A stretch of 64,000 nucleotides of DNA, from NCBI GenBank assembly GCA_029260395.1, contig JAJDDJ010000001.1:434001-498000 (forward strand). Direction: 5' to 3'. How positions within the stretch are numbered: position 1 is the first letter of the stretch; the number at the start of each line of letters is the position of its first letter. A program made the translations under genes and the position numbers. This stretch comes from Phycisphaerales bacterium (lineage in GTDB: Bacteria > Planctomycetota > Phycisphaerae > Phycisphaerales > UBA1924). Below are positions 36,801 through 43,737 of this stretch, piece by piece. The notes under the pieces were generated by a model. It searched no databases, was not told where the DNA came from, and saw only the letters and a program-made list of their open reading frames with translations.

Positions 36801-37460
36801 CACGTCCAGCAGTTCGGTATCAAAGAACACGGAAACGCGGAACGCGTTGGAGTTCATCCCCTCGCCGTCACCGGATCGACCGACGCCGGTCTCCCACGAG
36901 ATTTCGTTGAGCACGAGCGGCGCGTCGTTGACGTTCGCCGTCGGGAACATCTCAAATTCCCAGAAGTCACCGGCACGGGCGTTCACATCGAGCATGAAGT
37001 CCGTGACCGTCGCATCGGTCGGGTCTTCCGCGACGAGGCGGAAGTCCTGGGTTGAGTTCTGGAACGTGCGGCGGACGCGCAGGAACGGGTCTCCGTCGCT
37101 CGGCAGGAACGAGTTGGTCCCCACCGGGCCCGCGTTGAAGTCGTCCCCGTTGAAATCGACCAGGACCTCTTCGGGGTCGTTGTCCTCGATCTCCTCATTG
37201 GTGGAGGAGTAGGGAATCGTGTACGCGAAGCTGATCGCTGGGCTCTGGAAGACCCCGGGCGCAACCTGAAACGCGTTGTCGTTGGCAATCGTAAAGCTGA
37301 ACAACAGGCGGCGCTCTTCGAGCGCCTCAAACCGTTCGACCATGGTTCCCGCGTCATCGCGAGAGTCGCCAGTTGGGCGCAGGCCAAAGGCCTTGCGAGC
37401 CATGCCGGCAACGGCGCTGAGCGAGCGAGCGGAGAGACGACGATGGAAGAACCCTGGCAT
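27828..37460 (-). CDS. Giant planctomycete surface protein with beta-helix-like repeats
   Basis: 3,210 residues. The N-terminus has basic residues and the planctomycete motif FEALEERRLLFSF at residues 44-56 (LEPR-xLL class). The bulk consists of short Gly/Asn/Asp-rich beta repeats of the type GDLGxFxVxGxV, as in right-handed beta-helix or beta-strand-repeat proteins. Pre-peptidase (PPC)-like domains are at about residues 685-775 and 2590-2690, with an Ig-like or SbsA-like domain at about 2400-2490 and a perfect EF-hand loop (DGDGDGVVKPGD) near 2510. The last 230 residues resemble a matrixin-type metalloprotease domain, but the HExxH motif reads RRIGE (28041-28067), so it is likely inactive. 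No C-terminal sorting signal is seen. Start ATG 37460 has GGAG 5 bases upstream. It is probably secreted and part of the cell surface. Confidence 0.88.
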   Translation of the reverse strand: MPGFFHRRLSARSLSAVAGMARKAFGLRPTGDSRDDAGTMVERFEALEERRLLFSFTIANDNAFQVAPGVFQSPAISFAYTIPYSSTNEEIEDNDPEEVLVDFNGDDFNAGPVGTNSFLPSDGDPFLRVRRTFQNSTQDFRLVAEDPTDATVTDFMLDVNARAGDFWEFEMFPTANVNDAPLVLNEISWETGVGRSGDGEGMNSNAFRVSVFFDTELLDVFTGARLDALLGALAADPDDPTDEFLFRVTENDLLDADGNPQKFTRIRVDAAANEDLFIDNVQTILPPGNFAGLVESRIFGAQITLTGPVGTSVTVTDLFGRDMVATLRSVIPGNTEVPVIDSNDDGVPDYNDGIGQIIISGGNANTVVSLTGGTIEWNDDLTDGITFFEPGFGGFFEYSPVDSITGLYEDFEDAGFGYIWRTIDTEIDFGGLPPGPGSVIVGAPSGLVRPVNGTANDYLGSPGNGTLLDGFNDARFGVRVNGTIGAVNVHGVVHGTSTVAGSLGRWNVGYQTGSLSVEGDLGQFFSASEAGLWSIDEDFDQGNNAVQRDQFFRTDSQLVVGRAVREIAIAGRSLMDVTVVGDLASPDTRPARPIFEYTETETITPIDPAADNYDQAVIGLFQNSTFSTLTGDPGADRGQFDLVFFGTDLIRNDSLLAAEWIGSLGSSVRVTGDIGRADPNHADDGVDVYAFASDGVSPIKVELSDAAGLQIRLMDKDGRTLAAVQRNVIEDLQSSLFINYIPESAGAYFLVVQGTGVAAATDGANTASPYSFIVSGMQSTTLGSYRTGGNSGAFAQSAGELPIGTTQSINVVNGGLGLFRVGTGLVDAGGMEADPIAILNNRNEDETDDLLSLGGLSLEVNGNAGALLFGSDIQGFAGTPVTLRIAGNLGTFATGLSTLADGGFTGVEGDVLFASLDVGGAVGSFDIRGSIGVDEDMDGRPTSFGLAIAVGTNDTAASSNIGGIRVGGHVFVPGFTLTGPANTMVGSFFVSQDAGAEGDVVDSRTGFFGTSTLDPNVSINLGPGSDIRFTDFVKIDGVAEVDRTTELRGGTPVQFVDDGGARFTITVQGASSNDLVGQIRFLPISSSEGVAIAQIDNLDLSGGRRLQIRSLDNPGGAQSAPISIGRILISNADAQSTVEITGNVEIDVYRIDQIGGAAFSLIRNTTPGGDLVAVDVVGLDELDVQQGDVGRTQVPAFGPQEIGPFLGVQSGLGGAVLGALGVPEEAMSGLWNGIDYRPFNDLDSSAGYSDDLGSPLDPYLNGVVVRTGGVRLVRVSGALGDFILQDGAAELETVRIDSDGTAPLGRFDGLIGSVFANIIDDIDVGMGIISLEDDPFAKAGVFANDELRTFRATDAFIGGAISATNLDLANSGEIGENQGAQEVGGIDVIELTDSLISGARISNQSHDFFWVTVSADTDNERGTRGEINRIRGNNSDIFRSLIQTVRLFDAQLVDGFFDASVLIVTQDLDLFRAAGFRNTTVAGTDLEFQQASIQVQQNLGRVETFDLAGDFSDISIDVVGSVLGSISGRDFRRFDLDVDNEIASLIASGDVVASSIVVGAFESLAIAGSLRTSEMLVSGPLEVLTVGGEIFNTSIAVTGSEGRIDRITVTRDITGSIASSGPIGVIETTVGDLGGFISTSRPSATVGTLRAARDITASTDLAGGVSSLVAGRNIGSADKPGLIVVRGALIEANAAGQLHSDIVVGQGVQSFTLGAVSNLPGQSLVGRGTFSAAGRFEEVSIMGDFGGGIISYSGGIGSFTITNGSFLPGNSVSAFAGSIDSLVINAGNLYGDVFADHNIRVITVNASADGVFGDVGISPFLSASIASSDSLRNQLPPGLSPSTAVDGPRITAGWNIGIITVGGGSMYEAVIHAGRALGAVTVAQNIQGDGLTPRPATTIAARDSVFSVSAGGYIAGTAIIGGLRSFGADGLPGGTGANADTVNSGFVQMVNVGQSLFNNTIVAGMNAGPDGIYNTGDELTEIGVSFVGSVVASGDVMGTTVFSEVVPAAATAGGRVTVGGVGTSINDPDVATAFAGRELTAGTPLLFSTAAGSGNITFTGPGRVFFDDATSRVIFGAGSNFSTSIIVNSDSGVLTDFDVVSINNGSAGVIRVNASLLGDSDIVVDAFVLNLTAGFFNAGDIRVGQHTGPINLGPFRGGTLSAKNAAFVTIGGDLGDLSVADPDPDTIVPGSVPVIDIYSSGFFTVNGDTRAIFSAQRAVTSFDFGGSVDNSLIRAGDAIGTFRAVSVSETRISSGGFLSNFEVEQDVTDAQVLIGGDLGDDANFDTGVASEFNADQVRAGFNETVTIGGSLVRSDIVGGGLRGPDRFFGSGDDRLAAGRSTIGVITIGNQIVGSNRDTESFRILSSGSVGATTVSGAAPQLTGNARVETPDLVPVPIRVVDLRVEQVSQTSFARIQFDQPMDASSFLDALTISEIRSPNNTLIRLQPNEDYTLSYATDTNTLSVRFSRSITDSDLPLLTSNPAQGVYRFDLDQDLLRAKVVGAVLDGDGDGVVKPGDDYSQNDIVGDAGDKSAAASGTVTATGQTGSTGQVDLFGPINLNTVLDNNFQPDGLPDVNDRFVLRGTIGDHPDNDARFFDFRADVDVYTISLQAGQILQLEATKGSAFRTTVALLNPDGSGAALAGVTAFNVGLPGQIVGEDLNVDQDRNFLITQTGTFTLLVGNGAAAYDTPVIPDVPSGQNILGDYSIGLTVFDDGNSGFNAGTDSGNGENLPAAPSTQDFAGIDGAFATADDRNTINVGGYTFTLDAGLDGVRGTADDIVRGSNSSGDTATREGGVVTTRVRDAIGLPGATGIPSAIAPDVDVFHLNGNQPITQGTRVRVVVQLADFGADLGSRSAASNFQSFAENVQFAIFDTTTSTAIGDGLMLYSPSDFSPNGGDPGTIAQGDNVSYGYDSNGDFFLEFIVGGRLDGNSGNPKYSVYMQGAFNTDYALEVTTTPAFEPIVRRRQNIFIETQGGSVDWLEVGGQSTQLTAFSAASLGFAGETVDNIPLDTFFINQTVNRVQAIFDRAGLDVNISTDTRDFEFQPFSTIFLSSTVDPISSLTQRDVILVNGGEDVFGFGLSFGFSEHVDAGNADRTDEAVVFVPSLALLGYTPSQVGIDDLADSLTSSVTRRIGELLGLSLTSNVGGPSGSIDVLAADSVTVVPGESQFYNLVNTARSLSTGTDAAEDTTFFLGLQNAFALANFIVQDD

Positions 37461-37916
37461 GAAGGCTCCAAATTCCTCGTGGCTGAGGGACCCCGTAGGG
37501 TGTGGTTGGGCGTGCCATGGACATGCGTCCAAAGCACGGGTGGGTCGCTGGTGTGCCAGCTTAGGGGATCAAAGAACCGCTGTGGGAGGGATTCAAAGGG
37601 CTTTGGCCCTTTTCAGACCCCCGTCGCGCTCGCGACGGCCTGATCACCGACGGACACACACTACTCCCGGGATCACCAACGCACAACCTCCAAGGTCGAT
37701 CCCTGCCACTTGTACTCCGTGCGGCCCCTGGTGCCCGATCCGAACCAACAAGCGGGGGTTGGTTCGATTTGATCAGCACGCTGGGCCATGGGCCGAACTC
37801 CGTCGTTCGACCGCATCCACTATACAGCATCGGAGCCGTGAGTGATCCACTTTTCCTGGATCGCCACGATTCCCGTCATCTTTATCCACACCCCGCCCAC
37901 AAGCACACGGGCCCGG
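37461..37916. other. Long structured leader region of the giant gene
   Basis: 456 bp without a gene. It holds three perfect hairpins: AAAGGGC/GCCCTTT with a TTTG loop (37595-37612, followed by TTTC on the plus strand), CCGTCGCG/CGCGACGG (37621-37638), and CGAACCAAC/GTTGGTTCG (37741-37749 with 37758-37766). It also holds TTATCCACA (37882-37890), an exact DnaA-box sequence, and two related ATCCAC sites (37813 and 37843). TATAGT (37819-37824, minus) may be a -10 for the giant gene, without a clear -35. Confidence 0.45.
37819..37824 (-). promoter_or_regulatory. Possible -10 element for the giant gene
   Basis: TATAGT on the minus strand, about 360 bases before the start codon. No -35 match at the normal distance. 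If used, the leader RNA would contain all three hairpins. Confidence 0.3.
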
Positions 37917-39143
37917 CTAGGACAGAATCCGCCGGGACCGAGGGTAACTCCCTAGTACCGTCAGGGCCTTGCAGTGCTTCTCCGCCGCCTTGATCGCCCC
38001 TGTCAGCGGCTCTTGGTCCCGGTGCCCCTCGGCGTCGATGAAGAACGTGTACGTCCAGTTCGAGCCCCCGCTGGGCCGCTCGTGGATGTACGTCAGATTC
38101 ACCCCCGAGTCGCGGAACACCGCCAGCACGTCCACGAGCGCCCCGGGCCGATCCACCGTGTTAAACATGATCGAGGTCTTATCGTCCCCGCTGGGCAGGG
38201 CCTGCTGGCGACTGATGACCGCGAACCGCGTCACGTTGTCCGGCTGGTCCTCGATCTTCTCGAACAGCACGCTCAGCCCGTAAATCGTCCCGGCTAGCTC
38301 GGAGCCGATAGCTGCCGACCCCGGCTCAGCCCCGATTGACTCCGCGATTTTGCACTCCTCGACCGCGATCTTGACCGCCGCACTGCTGCTCGCTGCGGGT
38401 ATCAGGTCCGCGCCGGGGTACTGCGTCGCAAGCCACTTTCGGCACTGGCTAAAGGCCTCGGGCTTGGAGTGAATCCGTCGAACCGATTTGGGCTCGCAGT
38501 TGGCCAGCAGCGCATGGTGCACCGCGAGCTGGGCCTCGGCGTAGATCGTCACGTTGCTCCGGTGCTCGCGGAAGGCGTCGAGCGTCTCCGCGACCCCGCC
38601 GCCCGTCGAATTCTCGATCGGCGCGAGCCCGTAATCCACGTGCCCCCGGCGGACCTCGGTAAACACCCCCGCGATCTCGTGCATGTCCTCGAAGCTCACC
38701 GAGCTCCCGAACTGCCGCTGGCTCGCCAAATGGCTGTACGACCCCGGCGGGCCCAGGTACCCGATCCGCAATGGCTGCTCCAGCGCGAAGCTCCCGCTCA
38801 TCAGTTCCCGATACACCGCCTCAACCGTCCGGTCCGACAGCGGCCCCTGGTTGAGCTTGAGCGCCCGTTCGAGCACCGCTCGCTCGCGATGGGGCGCGTA
38901 GATCGGCACGTTCCGACCACGCTTGAGCTTGCCGACCTCCACCACAGCACGCGAACGCTCGTTGATGAGCTTCACCAGTCGGGCATCGAGCCGGTCGATC
39001 GTCTTGCGCAGCGAGTCCAGAGCCGCCGAGTCCTCGGGCGCTTCGCCCCCGGCACCATTGACCATCTTCGCGGCAGCCTGGCCCTTGATTGGTTTGCTCG
39101 TCCGCTTGCTGGATTGGTTGCTGGCAGCCTTCTTCTTCGCCAT
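37917..39143 (-). CDS. pheA: Bifunctional chorismate mutase/prephenate dehydratase
   Basis: 408 residues, makes phenylpyruvate from chorismate. A Lys/Ser-rich, probably disordered head of 25 residues is followed by a chorismate mutase domain (about 40-120, LRKTIDRLDARLVKLINERS), the prephenate dehydratase domain (about 125-300, with IGYLGPPGSYSH and the LAPIENSTGGGVAETLD motif) and a C-terminal ACT domain (about 315-400, RPGALVDVLAVFRDSGVNL followed by YIHERPS in place of ESRP) that senses phenylalanine. Start ATG 39143 has GGAG 6 bases upstream. It is divergent from the membrane protein at 39353. Confidence 0.95.
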   Translation of the reverse strand: MAKKKAASNQSSKRTSKPIKGQAAAKMVNGAGGEAPEDSAALDSLRKTIDRLDARLVKLINERSRAVVEVGKLKRGRNVPIYAPHRERAVLERALKLNQGPLSDRTVEAVYRELMSGSFALEQPLRIGYLGPPGSYSHLASQRQFGSSVSFEDMHEIAGVFTEVRRGHVDYGLAPIENSTGGGVAETLDAFREHRSNVTIYAEAQLAVHHALLANCEPKSVRRIHSKPEAFSQCRKWLATQYPGADLIPAASSSAAVKIAVEECKIAESIGAEPGSAAIGSELAGTIYGLSVLFEKIEDQPDNVTRFAVISRQQALPSGDDKTSIMFNTVDRPGALVDVLAVFRDSGVNLTYIHERPSGGSNWTYTFFIDAEGHRDQEPLTGAIKAAEKHCKALTVLGSYPRSRRILS

Positions 39144-39352
39144 CGATCGCTCCACTTCCGCCGTCTTCTGGCCCGGTGTCCGAGAAGGCATCTCCCACGC
39201 GGACCTTCGGCCAGCACACCTGGGCCACCTGCTATGCTCGACCGTCTTATCGGTCATCGGGCCCCTTGGCTCGCCACGAGCCCCCCCGATCGGCCGAAAT
39301 CTCCATAGATCGTTGTCCAACAAGGTTCTGTGACCGGGCCCAAGCTGTATCA

Positions 39353-40384
39353 ATGCCCCTGACACCCGACCATCTCGCCCAGCTTGCCTCGCCTGAATCG
39401 GCGAAAGCTGCGCTCTCCGCCCTCACCGAGGGCGGGGCTGCCGATCTGTCTATCGGCCAGCTCGCCTCCGCAGCGGGCGTGAATCTGCCAGAGGCGGCCA
39501 ACCTCTCGGCGTGGACCGCTGCCGCAACCGATGCCGCCTCGGGAACGCCCCTGCTCATCGCGGGCATTGTCGCGGTGTGCGCAGGAGCCATGCTCTGGAT
39601 TCTTGGTGAGCGGGCCATGCGGGGCATCGGCATCGTGGTCTTCGGGCTGTTGGGTACTGCCTTAGGCGGAGCCGGCGAGATGCTCACCAATGGCGCGTTC
39701 GGTCCAGCTTCCATCGGGGCCGGCGCTGTGGGCGGGCTCGCGGGCCTGTGCCTGGGCGCTCTGGCTGTGGGCCTGCTCAGCCGATCGATCTGCATGTTTA
39801 CCGGCGCCTCGACGGGTGTGCTGGCCGCCATGCTGCTCGCGGCTGGCCCGCTCAACCTGCCTGCAAGCTGGAGCCCGGGCAACGTGCCATCGCAGGCCTC
39901 GCAACCAACAAACTCGCGCATGCTCACCGTCGCTGGCCCCGAGAGCGACCGGGTACAGGCCCGCATCGATGAGCTCTCGGCCAAGCTCGATCGTCTCGAA
40001 CGCGAGCGGCAAGCCGCAAGTGACGCACCGGATCCACAAGCCCCGTCAACATCGGGCCCGCTCCAATCGCTGGTCTCGTCGCTGCCCGCGTCGGTGCAGG
40101 ACCGTGTCAGTTCCAGCCCCGCTGCACCCAGCACGCTGATGGCGGGCTCGGCCTTCGGAGCCGGAGCTGGCCTCGTGCTCTCGCTGGTCATGGGTCGGTG
40201 GTCGCGCCGGTTGGCCGCTGCTTCTCTCGGCGCAGCCATGTTCACGCTTGGGTCGCTCGCGGTGCTTTTCGAGCTCGACTCAGCGACCATGCCTTCAAGC
40301 ACAACGCTCGCCGGTAGCTGGATCGGTCTGGCACTGCTGCGTTCGTTCGTGCCAAGTCGCGCCAAGCCGTCTCAGGGCGACTGA
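39353..40384 (+). CDS. Multi-pass membrane protein of unknown function
   Basis: 343 residues. After a 65-residue Ala/Glu-rich head come about four membrane helices (LLIAGIVAVCAGAMLWIL, IGIVVFGLLGTALGG, AGAVGGLAGLCLGALAVGLL and a further one), then a hydrophilic section with a short coiled coil (VQARIDELSAKLDRLERER, about residues 200-220), and two or three more helices at the C-terminus. No known family. The Gly- and Ala-rich helices resemble small transport or glycine-zipper proteins. The start at ATG 39353 has no Shine-Dalgarno. Its 3' end lies 9 bp from the convergent nuoN stop. Confidence 0.65.
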   Translation: MPLTPDHLAQLASPESAKAALSALTEGGAADLSIGQLASAAGVNLPEAANLSAWTAAATDAASGTPLLIAGIVAVCAGAMLWILGERAMRGIGIVVFGLLGTALGGAGEMLTNGAFGPASIGAGAVGGLAGLCLGALAVGLLSRSICMFTGASTGVLAAMLLAAGPLNLPASWSPGNVPSQASQPTNSRMLTVAGPESDRVQARIDELSAKLDRLERERQAASDAPDPQAPSTSGPLQSLVSSLPASVQDRVSSSPAAPSTLMAGSAFGAGAGLVLSLVMGRWSRRLAAASLGAAMFTLGSLAVLFELDSATMPSSTTLAGSWIGLALLRSFVPSRAKPSQGD

Positions 40385-40393
40385 GCCGCTGGC

Positions 40394-42061
40394 CTATCGA
40401 ACACGATCGACAGCCGCGACGGACTCGGGCGTGGCAGGCGCCGCAGGTTCAACGCGCTCAGCCGAGCGAGGCTTGAGCATGACACCAGGACCCCGCCTAG
40501 CCGCTTCTTGCGAAGAGACCGCGAGCTGGTTGGCGAACACCGCGAGCACGACCACTCCCGTCGCCGACAGGATCGCCGCGATGCGCCGCGTGCCAAACGG
40601 CACCGGCCTCACGCGGTCCTGCGCATCGCCCGGCTCCTCGAGCCAGACCATCGCCACGAGCTTCAGGTAGTAGAACGCCGCGATCGCCGAGTTCAATCCG
40701 AGGATCACCACGAGGGGCAAGCGACCCGCGCTGATGCCGCTGGTAAACAGGCCGAACTTACCGATGAACCCGAGCAGCGGCGGCAGGCCCAGCATGCTCA
40801 TGCAGCACAGCACAAATACCCAGCCCAGCGCCGGGTGACGCCGACCAAGGCCCCGCAGGTCGTCCACAGTCTGCAACTCGGATTCGTCGCTGCTGTTCTC
40901 AAGACACGCCAGCACCGCGAACGCGCCGAGGTTCATCACGCCGTAGCAGAGCAGGTAGAACAGCGTCGCCGCGATCCCGTTCTGCTCGAAGCTCCCGTTG
41001 CCCGGCCCGGCGATGATGCCCACCAGCATGTAGCCCGAGTGCGCGATTGACGAGTACGCGAGCACCCGCTTAACGCTCGTCTGCATCCACGCCATCACGT
41101 TGCCGACAGTCATCGTGGCGATGGCCATGATCCACAGCACCACGTCCGCCGCCGGCGGTAGCGTGCCACGGTCGCCGCCGATCATCAGCCCCGTGTCGCG
41201 GTAACCCCACCCCGCTGCGGTCGCCAGCAGCACCATCGTAATGATGCCCGCCGTCTTGGGGGTGAACGCGAGGAAAGCTGCGACCGGCGCCGAAGCACCC
41301 TCGTACACATCCGCCGTGTAGAAGTGCATCGGCACGGCCGCGATCTTGAACGACACGCCCACCAGCGACATGACCAGCCCGATGATCGCGATCGTGTTGG
41401 GCTCAGCCGATGGGCTCAGTGCTGCGCCGATTTCGACGAGCTTGGTCGAGCCCGTGCCGCCGTAGAGCAAAGCGAAGCCGTACAGGAAGATCGCAGCGCC
41501 GAGCGCGCCCAGGAAGAAGTACTTGACGCTGGCCTCCTGCGCCCGTGACCAGGCCTTGGAGTCGCCGCCCACATCCGACCCCGCCCGGCTCATCACGACC
41601 ATGACGTATGTCGGCAGGCTCGTCAGTTCGAGCGCGAGGAACAGCCAAATCAGGTCATCCGCCGAGGCGCACAGCATCGCGCCCATCAGGCTGAACAAGA
41701 AGAACGCGTAGAACTCCGCCCGCAGCGCCCGCGAAGCGTTGTACGTCGCGCGGCCCGCTAGGATCATCCGCTCGTAGCCACGGTCGACCGTGCCCGCAAC
41801 CAGCAGCACCAGCAGCAGCCCGACCAGCGCGATTAGCGCCTTGCCAAAGCCGATCAGCCCCGGCATCGGCATCCCGATCTGGCTCGCGTACCCCGTGCTC
41901 GTGTTGACCGCGAGGATACCCGCGAGCAGCAGCGTGCCCCCGGTGACAATGCCCGTCATCTTGCGTGCCGCCAGCGACGGGCTCAGCCCGAGCACCAGCA
42001 CCAGGCACGTGCCGATGAACATCGCGATCTCTGGGAGCAACAGTGGCAGCCGTTCGGTCAT
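40394..42061 (-). CDS. nuoN: NADH-quinone oxidoreductase subunit N
   Basis: 555 residues, one of three antiporter-like proton-pumping subunits in the membrane arm of complex I. It has the 13-14 helix pattern and the conserved SSIAHSGYMLVG segment; the transport residues Lys and Glu in the central helices are visible (AFTPKTAGI, FIGKFGLF). It is longer than the E. coli protein (485) because of a larger loop near residue 290 and a C-terminal extension. Start ATG 42061 overlaps the nuoM stop (ATGA), so translation is coupled. Confidence 0.95.
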   Translation of the reverse strand: MTERLPLLLPEIAMFIGTCLVLVLGLSPSLAARKMTGIVTGGTLLLAGILAVNTSTGYASQIGMPMPGLIGFGKALIALVGLLLVLLVAGTVDRGYERMILAGRATYNASRALRAEFYAFFLFSLMGAMLCASADDLIWLFLALELTSLPTYVMVVMSRAGSDVGGDSKAWSRAQEASVKYFFLGALGAAIFLYGFALLYGGTGSTKLVEIGAALSPSAEPNTIAIIGLVMSLVGVSFKIAAVPMHFYTADVYEGASAPVAAFLAFTPKTAGIITMVLLATAAGWGYRDTGLMIGGDRGTLPPAADVVLWIMAIATMTVGNVMAWMQTSVKRVLAYSSIAHSGYMLVGIIAGPGNGSFEQNGIAATLFYLLCYGVMNLGAFAVLACLENSSDESELQTVDDLRGLGRRHPALGWVFVLCCMSMLGLPPLLGFIGKFGLFTSGISAGRLPLVVILGLNSAIAAFYYLKLVAMVWLEEPGDAQDRVRPVPFGTRRIAAILSATGVVVLAVFANQLAVSSQEAARRGPGVMLKPRSAERVEPAAPATPESVAAVDRVR

Positions 42062-43737
42062 CTCACGCCCCCAGTCTGGGAATCAACTGTCGGGAGCACC
42101 TCGCTAACAATCACGGCTCCTGCATCAAGCCCCGAGTGGGCACCGATGTGCGCATCGTTGCGAGATTCGCCCGCTGCGGCCGACTGCACCACCGCGACCG
42201 TCTTGGCCACGCTCGGCTCAAGCAGATCCATCACCGGCGACGGGTACAGCCCGAGCACCAGGCAAAGCACAGCGAGCGGCATCAGCGTGAAGATCTCGCG
42301 GCCGGTCAGGTCCGCTGGCAGCGGGCCCGGGTGGTCGTTGTGCCCGACTGGCTCTACGAGCGGGCCAAAGCAAATCTTGCCGACCAGGAACAGCAGGTAG
42401 ATCGCCGCGATGATCACGCCCGTGCCCGCGAACAGCGCGTACCAAGGACCAAGCACGCCCCACGTTACGCCGGGCAACTCGTAACCCGTCAGCCCCCACT
42501 GCCCGCCCTCGCCGCCGGCCTGGAACGTGCCGAGCATGCACAGGAACTCACTCACAAAGCCGTTGAGCCCGGGCAGCCCCACCGAGGCCATCACGAAGAA
42601 GACCATGAAGCACGTCCACACCGGCATCTTGGCGGCAAGCCCGCCGAGTTCGTTCATCGACCGCGTGTGGTACCGCTCGTACATGAACCCGACCAGCAAG
42701 AACAATGCGCCCGTGCTCAGGCCGTGGTTGATCATGTACAGGATCGAGCCCTGCAAGCCCGCGTGGTTGAGGCTCATCAGCCCGAGCACACAAAAACCGA
42801 GGTGGCTCACCGACGAATACGCGACCAGCTTCTTCACGTCCGTCTGTACCCAGCAGATCAGCCCCGCGTACACGATTCCGATGATGCTCAGCGTCGCGAT
42901 CAACGGCGCGTACTCCGCGACCGCCACCGGCGTAAACGGCAGCACGAACCGGTAGATGCCGTAGGTGCCCAGCTTGAGCAGCACGCCTGCCAAAATCACA
43001 GAGCCCGCTGTAGGTGCCTCGGTGTGCGCGAGCGGCAGCCAGGTATGGAACGGGAACAGCGGCACCTTGACCGCAAAGCCCGCGAGCATCGCCGCCATCA
43101 CCCACGCCTGCTCGGTCGCGGACATCATCCGCGCCGACTCGGCAAGCCGGTCGATGTTCAGCGTCCAGCCGCCGTGATGCTGGGCCGTAAACCACACGAC
43201 GTACACCAGACCCGCCAGCGCGATCAGTGAGCCCGTAAATGTGTACAGGAAGAACTTGGTGCCCGCTGCCCTGCGGTTGGTCGAGCCAAACCGGCTGATC
43301 AAGATGTACATCGGCACGAGCGTGAACTCGAAACAGATGTAGAAGACCATCAGGTCGCGGGCCGCGAACACGCCCACGATCGCCGCCTGCAAGCCGAGCA
43401 GCCAGCCGTAGAACGTTCGCTGGTCCTTGACGATCGCTGTCCACGAACCGAGCACGCAAAGCGGAGCGAGCAGGCAGCTCAGCAGGATCATCAAGAGCGA
43501 TACCGAATCAACGCCAAGGTCCAGCCTGATGCCCATCGAGGGCAGCCAGTCCATGCTGAACGCCAGCGGATCGATCGCATCCGGTCCGCCGGGACGGATG
43601 AACATCCGCCACGAGATCAGGCCGAGCAGCAGGCTCACGCCCGAGCCCAAGAGCGCGATACCGCGAGCATGCTCAGCGGGCCTTGAGGCCACGATCAGCA
43701 CAAACACCAGCGGCGCGATCATCATCGCAAGGAGCAT
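42058..43737 (-). CDS. nuoM: NADH-quinone oxidoreductase subunit M
   Basis: 559 residues, antiporter-like subunit of complex I. The signature FPFHTWLPLAHTEAPTAGSV is clear, followed by YSSVSHLGFCVLG. The start ATG 43737 overlaps the nuoL stop (TGATG) and has GGGGGGTGG upstream; an earlier start at 43773 would overlap nuoL by 37 bases and is less likely. Length is slightly above the E. coli protein (509). Confidence 0.95.
   Translation of the reverse strand: MLLAMMIAPLVFVLIVASRPAEHARGIALLGSGVSLLLGLISWRMFIRPGGPDAIDPLAFSMDWLPSMGIRLDLGVDSVSLLMILLSCLLAPLCVLGSWTAIVKDQRTFYGWLLGLQAAIVGVFAARDLMVFYICFEFTLVPMYILISRFGSTNRRAAGTKFFLYTFTGSLIALAGLVYVVWFTAQHHGGWTLNIDRLAESARMMSATEQAWVMAAMLAGFAVKVPLFPFHTWLPLAHTEAPTAGSVILAGVLLKLGTYGIYRFVLPFTPVAVAEYAPLIATLSIIGIVYAGLICWVQTDVKKLVAYSSVSHLGFCVLGLMSLNHAGLQGSILYMINHGLSTGALFLLVGFMYERYHTRSMNELGGLAAKMPVWTCFMVFFVMASVGLPGLNGFVSEFLCMLGTFQAGGEGGQWGLTGYELPGVTWGVLGPWYALFAGTGVIIAAIYLLFLVGKICFGPLVEPVGHNDHPGPLPADLTGREIFTLMPLAVLCLVLGLYPSPVMDLLEPSVAKTVAVVQSAAAGESRNDAHIGAHSGLDAGAVIVSEVLPTVDSQTGGVR

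Noticed and set aside
37813..37890. Replication origin
   Set aside because: Only one exact DnaA box, no AT-rich region and no dnaA/dnaN nearby.
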